DNA of 16,383 bases, taken from NCBI GenBank assembly GCA_947374705.1, contig CANCDA010000034.1, positions 1 to 16,383 on the forward strand. The letters are read 5' to 3'. Under the pieces are notes generated by a model. The model did no database searches. It was not told the DNA's origin and saw only the letters and a list, made by a program, of their open reading frames with translations. Position 1 is the stretch's first letter. Each line of letters starts with the position of its first letter. The position numbers were made by a program, and so were the translations under genes. The stretch is from Comamonadaceae bacterium. GTDB taxonomy: Bacteria > Pseudomonadota > Gammaproteobacteria > Burkholderiales > Burkholderiaceae_C. This document shows, piece by piece, positions 13,077 to 16,383 of the stretch.

Positions 13077-15650
13077 TCACGGGTTCTTGGCAATCTTGGC
13101 CGCTATGTGCGTCAAGGATTCCTCGACCTGATCGACCAGGATCAGGCACAAATCGCCTTCTCCTAGTTTGTCCATCGCCGTGTCAATGGCCAAAAATTCA
13201 CCGCGAATTTCGGTGATGGTTTTGGTGCGGCTGGCCTGCACCAGGCCTTGCTGCAACAGGGCTAACACCTCGCCGTCTTGGCGCCCGCGTTGGCACTGGT
13301 CTTGGTACAGCACGGCTTCGTCAAAAGCTTCGCCCAAGAGCACGGTTTGCTCGCGGATGTCTTCATCGCGCCGGTCCCCCGCACCGCTGATGACCACCAG
13401 GCGGCGTTTGGCGGGCAGGGCGTTCACCGCCTGCACCAGCGCGATCATGGCGTCTGGGTTGTGGCCGTAGTCGGCAATCACCGTTGCACCTCGGTAGCTG
13501 AACAGGTTGAAGCGACCCAGCGCGTTGTCGCTGTCGTTGATGAAACTGGCCAGCCCACTGCGCACGGTGTCCCAGTCCAGCCCCAGGCCCCAGACGGCGG
13601 CCACCGAGGCCATGACGTTTTCGACCTGAAAACCAATCGCACCCTGGTGCGTGATGGGAACGAGGGACATGGGAAAACGTTGGCGTTGCGCGCCCGCAGC
13701 CGCGATGACACAACCATCTTCCACATAGACGGCGCGTTTGCCCTGCGCCAGATGGGTGGCCATGACAGGGTGGTTGCGGTCGGCGGCAAAGAAGGTGACC
13801 GAGCCTTTGCAGTGCACGGCCATGGCCGCCACGATGGGGTCGGCCGCGTTGAGCACGGCCACGCCTTTGGCGGCGATGTTTTGCACGATCACGCGTTTGA
13901 GCACGGCCAGGTCTTGCACCGAGGTGATGTAGTTCAGGCCCAGATGGTCGCCACTGCCCACGTTGGTCACCACGGCCACATCGCAGCGGTCAAAAGCCAG
14001 GCCTTCGCGCAGCATGCCGCCGCGCGCGGTTTCCAGCACGGCGGCATCCACATCGGGGTGGGCCAGCACATTGCGCGCACTCTTGGGGCCGCTGCAGTCG
14101 CCCGTGTCGATGCACTGGCCGTTCACGTAAACCCCGTCGGTATTGGTCATGCCCACGCGCAAGCCGCTGCTGCTCAGCAGGTGCGAGATCAGGCGCACGG
14201 TGGTGGTTTTGCCATTGGTGCCGGTGACGGCCACCACCGGGATGCGACCGTTGTCGTTGGCGGCAAACATGTTGTTGATGATGGCCTCACCCACGGCGCG
14301 ACCCTTGCCGAAGGAGGGCATCAGGTGCATGCGCAGGCCGGGGGCGGCGTTGACCTCCACCACGCCACCGCCTTGCTCTTCCAGCGGTTGCAAGATGCTG
14401 TCACACACCATGTCCACCCCGCAGATGTCCAGGCCCACCATTTGAGCCGCAGCCACGGCGCGTTCGGCCACGGCGGGGTGCACGTCGTCGGTGACATCGG
14501 TGGCTGTGCCACCGGTGGACAGGTTGGCGTTATTGCGCAGGTTGACGCGTTGACCCTTGGGCGGGACGGTGTCGGCATTGAGGTTTTGCGAGGCCAGGCA
14601 GGTCAGGGCGATGTCGTCAAAACGGATTTTGGTGAGCGAGGTGGCGTGGCCCGAGCCCCGGCGAGGGTCTTTGTTGACCGTCTCTACCAATTGGCGGATA
14701 GAGTGCACGCCGTCGCCCACCACATTGGGCGGATCGCGCCGCGCGGCGGCCACCAGTTTGTCGCCCACCACCAGCAGGCGAAAGTCGTTGCCGGGCAAAA
14801 AGCGCTCGACCAGAATTTCATCGTCATAGTCGGCGGCGGCGGCATAGGCGGCCATCAAGTGTTCACGCGAGTTGATGTTGACTGTGACGCCTTTGCCCTG
14901 GTTGCCGCTCTTGGGCTTGACGACCACCGGCATGCCGATATCGCAGGCTGCTGTCCAAGCCGCTTCGGGGCTACGCACCTCGCAACCCAGGGGCACGGGC
15001 ACGCCAGCAGCGTCCAACAGTTTTTTGGTGAGTTCTTTGTCCTGGGCGATGTCTTCGGCAATGGTGCTGGTCACGTCCATTTCGGCGGCCTGAATGCGCC
15101 GCTGGCGGCTGCCCCAGCCAAACATGATGAGGCTGCCCTCGGTCAGGCGGCGGTAGGGGATGTTGCGCGCCAGCGCGGCGTCGGCAATCGAGCCCGTGCT
15201 GGGGCCAAGCCGCACGTCTTCGTCGAGTTCACGCAAATCCTCCAACGCCTGCACCAAGTCAAAAGGCGTGTCGTTCTGGGCTGCTAGGCACAGGGCCTCA
15301 GCCACTTCCATGGCCTGGCGGCCCACGGCCTCTTCCGAGTACTCGACCACGACTTGGTAAATCCCTGCGTCCACGGTGGATGAGGTGCGGCTGAAGGTGA
15401 CAGGACAGCCGGCCTGGGCTTGCAAATCCAGCGCCACCACCTCTAGCACATGGGCCAGTGAGACTGTGCCGTCGTGCCCCGTGGGTTGCAGCGGACTCAG
15501 GTTGGGGAAACGGGTCCGTAAGCGCTCTTCAAAACCGCTGGACGCGCTAATGGCGCATTCCTCGGGTGAGCAACTCACAATGGCTTCAATGGCGGTGTGG
15601 TGGCTCCACAAATTGGGGCCGCGCAAGGCGCGAAGGCGTGAAACGTCCAT
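13077..15650 (-). CDS. cphA: Cyanophycin synthetase, complete
   Basis: This 857-residue enzyme polymerises aspartate and links arginine to its side chains using ATP, making the granule polymer cyanophycin. The N-terminal domain and ATP-grasp domain (about 205-455, with the nucleotide-lysine region VVKPKSGNQGKG and VVEVNAAPGLRMH) are complete. The Mur-ligase domain begins with an intact P-loop GTNGKTTT at about 477-484, followed by ETARGGMLREGLAFDRCDV and the third domain with VIADYGHNPDAM. Known work assigns aspartate addition to the ATP-grasp half and arginine addition to the Mur half. The ATG at 15650 gives the family start MDVSRLRALRGPNLWS; an in-frame start at 15701 would overlap the upstream gene and is rejected. 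The ribosome site is weak (AAGA). Gap to cphA' is 19 bases. Confidence 0.96.
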   Translation of the reverse strand: MDVSRLRALRGPNLWSHHTAIEAIVSCSPEECAISASSGFEERLRTRFPNLSPLQPTGHDGTVSLAHVLEVVALDLQAQAGCPVTFSRTSSTVDAGIYQVVVEYSEEAVGRQAMEVAEALCLAAQNDTPFDLVQALEDLRELDEDVRLGPSTGSIADAALARNIPYRRLTEGSLIMFGWGSRQRRIQAAEMDVTSTIAEDIAQDKELTKKLLDAAGVPVPLGCEVRSPEAAWTAACDIGMPVVVKPKSGNQGKGVTVNINSREHLMAAYAAAADYDDEILVERFLPGNDFRLLVVGDKLVAAARRDPPNVVGDGVHSIRQLVETVNKDPRRGSGHATSLTKIRFDDIALTCLASQNLNADTVPPKGQRVNLRNNANLSTGGTATDVTDDVHPAVAERAVAAAQMVGLDICGVDMVCDSILQPLEEQGGGVVEVNAAPGLRMHLMPSFGKGRAVGEAIINNMFAANDNGRIPVVAVTGTNGKTTTVRLISHLLSSSGLRVGMTNTDGVYVNGQCIDTGDCSGPKSARNVLAHPDVDAAVLETARGGMLREGLAFDRCDVAVVTNVGSGDHLGLNYITSVQDLAVLKRVIVQNIAAKGVAVLNAADPIVAAMAVHCKGSVTFFAADRNHPVMATHLAQGKRAVYVEDGCVIAAAGAQRQRFPMSLVPITHQGAIGFQVENVMASVAAVWGLGLDWDTVRSGLASFINDSDNALGRFNLFSYRGATVIADYGHNPDAMIALVQAVNALPAKRRLVVISGAGDRRDEDIREQTVLLGEAFDEAVLYQDQCQRGRQDGEVLALLQQGLVQASRTKTITEIRGEFLAIDTAMDKLGEGDLCLILVDQVEESLTHIAAKIAKNP

Positions 15651-15669
15651 GGGTCTTGTTAGGTCAGGC

Positions 15670-16383
15670 CTAGTAGGTTTTATATTGGGGGGTGGACTCA
15701 AAGGTGCGCAGACCTGCGCCCATCAGCTCGGGCGCGATGCCCAGTGCCCAGGCGGCGGCTACGGCGGCCATCACCATCTCGGGCTTGTCGGACTTGGCAG
15801 GTTTGAGAGAGCTCAAGGGAATGCGGGCGATCTCATCCGGGCCGTGGGCCAGCACGATGTGTTGGTCTTGCACAAAGACCACTCGCTCACCCAGGGCGCG
15901 ATGAGCAGCCAGGGGGGCGTTGGCCGGGCTCAGGGCGTAAAAAATCACGCTGCCGTCGCACAGATCAGCCATCTCCACTACACGCGGGTCAGCCGCGTTC
16001 AACACCGCTGTGCCTTGCGGCAAAACGACATCGACCTGGGTGCGTACCACGTTGTAGAGCTTGTCGGCGTCGTTAATGTAGAACTCGCTCAAGGCCTGAT
16101 GGTCGCCCAGAGCGCCGAGGTTTGTCACCACGCCCACTTGGCATTTGTCGTAGGCCAAACCTTCGCTCAAGATGGTGCGGCTGCTGTTCTCGAACACGGC
16201 CGCTTCGATAGAGCGGTTGATGAGCAAGCGCTGCCCCGCCGCCCAGTTGGCGCTGTTTTTGGCGTCCACCTGCCGTGCGCCGAGGAAAAAACCATCCTCG
16301 CAGGCCAAACCCACACGCTTGCCGCTGATGTGCAGCAGCCAAGTCACCAGCCGCGCAATGCGGGTGGTGTGCTGTGTGCCGGT
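15670..16383 (-). CDS. cphA': CphA'-type cyanophycin synthetase paralogue, C-terminal part only
   Basis: The last 237 residues are visible; the 5' part lies beyond the right edge. The segment aligns by eye with the Mur-ligase half of the adjacent CphA: VVTNLGALGDHQ with VVTNVGSGDHLG, AVLNAADPRVVEM with AVLNAADPIVAAM, and EGLAYDKCQVGVV with EGLAFDRCDVAVV. Two departures are plain. The P-loop GTNGKTTT is TGTQHTTRIA here, without the ATP-binding lysine. The chain stops at FESTPQYKTY, before the third ligase domain of about 150 residues. ETARGG has become ENSSRT. A second, shorter cphA' beside cphA is known in some betaproteobacteria. The missing parts predict loss of arginine ligation, with the unseen ATP-grasp half possibly active. 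No frameshift explains the end, since cphA begins 19 bases on. Confidence 0.88.
   Translation of the reverse strand, partial: TGTQHTTRIARLVTWLLHISGKRVGLACEDGFFLGARQVDAKNSANWAAGQRLLINRSIEAAVFENSSRTILSEGLAYDKCQVGVVTNLGALGDHQALSEFYINDADKLYNVVRTQVDVVLPQGTAVLNAADPRVVEMADLCDGSVIFYALSPANAPLAAHRALGERVVFVQDQHIVLAHGPDEIARIPLSSLKPAKSDKPEMVMAAVAAAWALGIAPELMGAGLRTFESTPQYKTY

Noticed and set aside
13278..15287. A 669-codon open frame antisense to cphA
   Set aside because: It mirrors the codon structure of cphA in high-GC DNA, is rich in His/Gly/Ala/Val repeats with no recognisable motif, and lies wholly inside a well-supported gene.
15651..15701. An earlier start for cphA adding 17 residues
   Set aside because: It would overlap the end of cphA', and the residues are proline/threonine-rich and unlike the family start, which begins at MDVSRLRALRG.

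Overview
The window reads as chromosomal DNA of a Burkholderiales betaproteobacterium, most like Comamonadaceae (Rhodoferax, Polaromonas or Limnohabitans relatives). The signs are high-GC dense coding, the fkpB-ispH-serS order, a tandem cphA'-cphA pair, and a REP-like palindrome of the sort scattered through such genomes. This placement is inference from gene content; no rRNA or other phylogenetic marker was compared. No tRNA, rRNA, CRISPR array, insertion sequence or phage gene was seen, and no gene-free stretch exceeds about 130 bases.

Region 1 (1-3168) is a light-response module. A LitR/CarH-type regulator (MerR DNA-binding domain plus cobalamin-binding domain, with the Wx9EH photosensor motif) is transcribed rightward, followed by a diiron protein resembling acyl-ACP desaturases. 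Leftward from the same spacer runs a flavin oxidoreductase of the type found beside cyclopropane/furan fatty-acid synthases; its 3' end is cut off by the window. The 117-base spacer is close to a perfect dyad: two inverted 16-bp operator-like sequences, each containing the -35 hexamer of one of two divergent, overlapping promoters.

Region 2 (3179-11561) holds ten genes, all leftward and with gaps of at most about 40 bases: fkpB, ispH, serS, a secreted Bcp-type peroxiredoxin, a PAS-GGDEF diguanylate cyclase, a YbhP-like EEP-fold protein, clsB (cardiolipin synthase), folE, a short BLUF blue-light sensor, and a DUF429 protein. Several are stop-start coupled. folE and bluF are one base apart. folE is a known light-induced gene in Pseudomonas putida LitR regulons, so the two regions, which converge at about 3.17 kb, may form one photo-response island.

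Region 3 (11562-13054) has a REP-like palindrome in the fkpB/radC spacer, then radC and an Smr-domain gene, rightward and overlapping by 4 bases.

Region 4 (13077-16383) is the leftward cphA'-cphA pair for cyanophycin, an Asp/Arg storage polymer. The downstream CphA looks complete. The upstream CphA', seen only in its last 237 residues, has lost the Mur-ligase P-loop lysine and the whole C-terminal ligase domain. This predicts that it cannot perform the arginine-adding half of the reaction and acts through its ATP-grasp half or as a partner of CphA.
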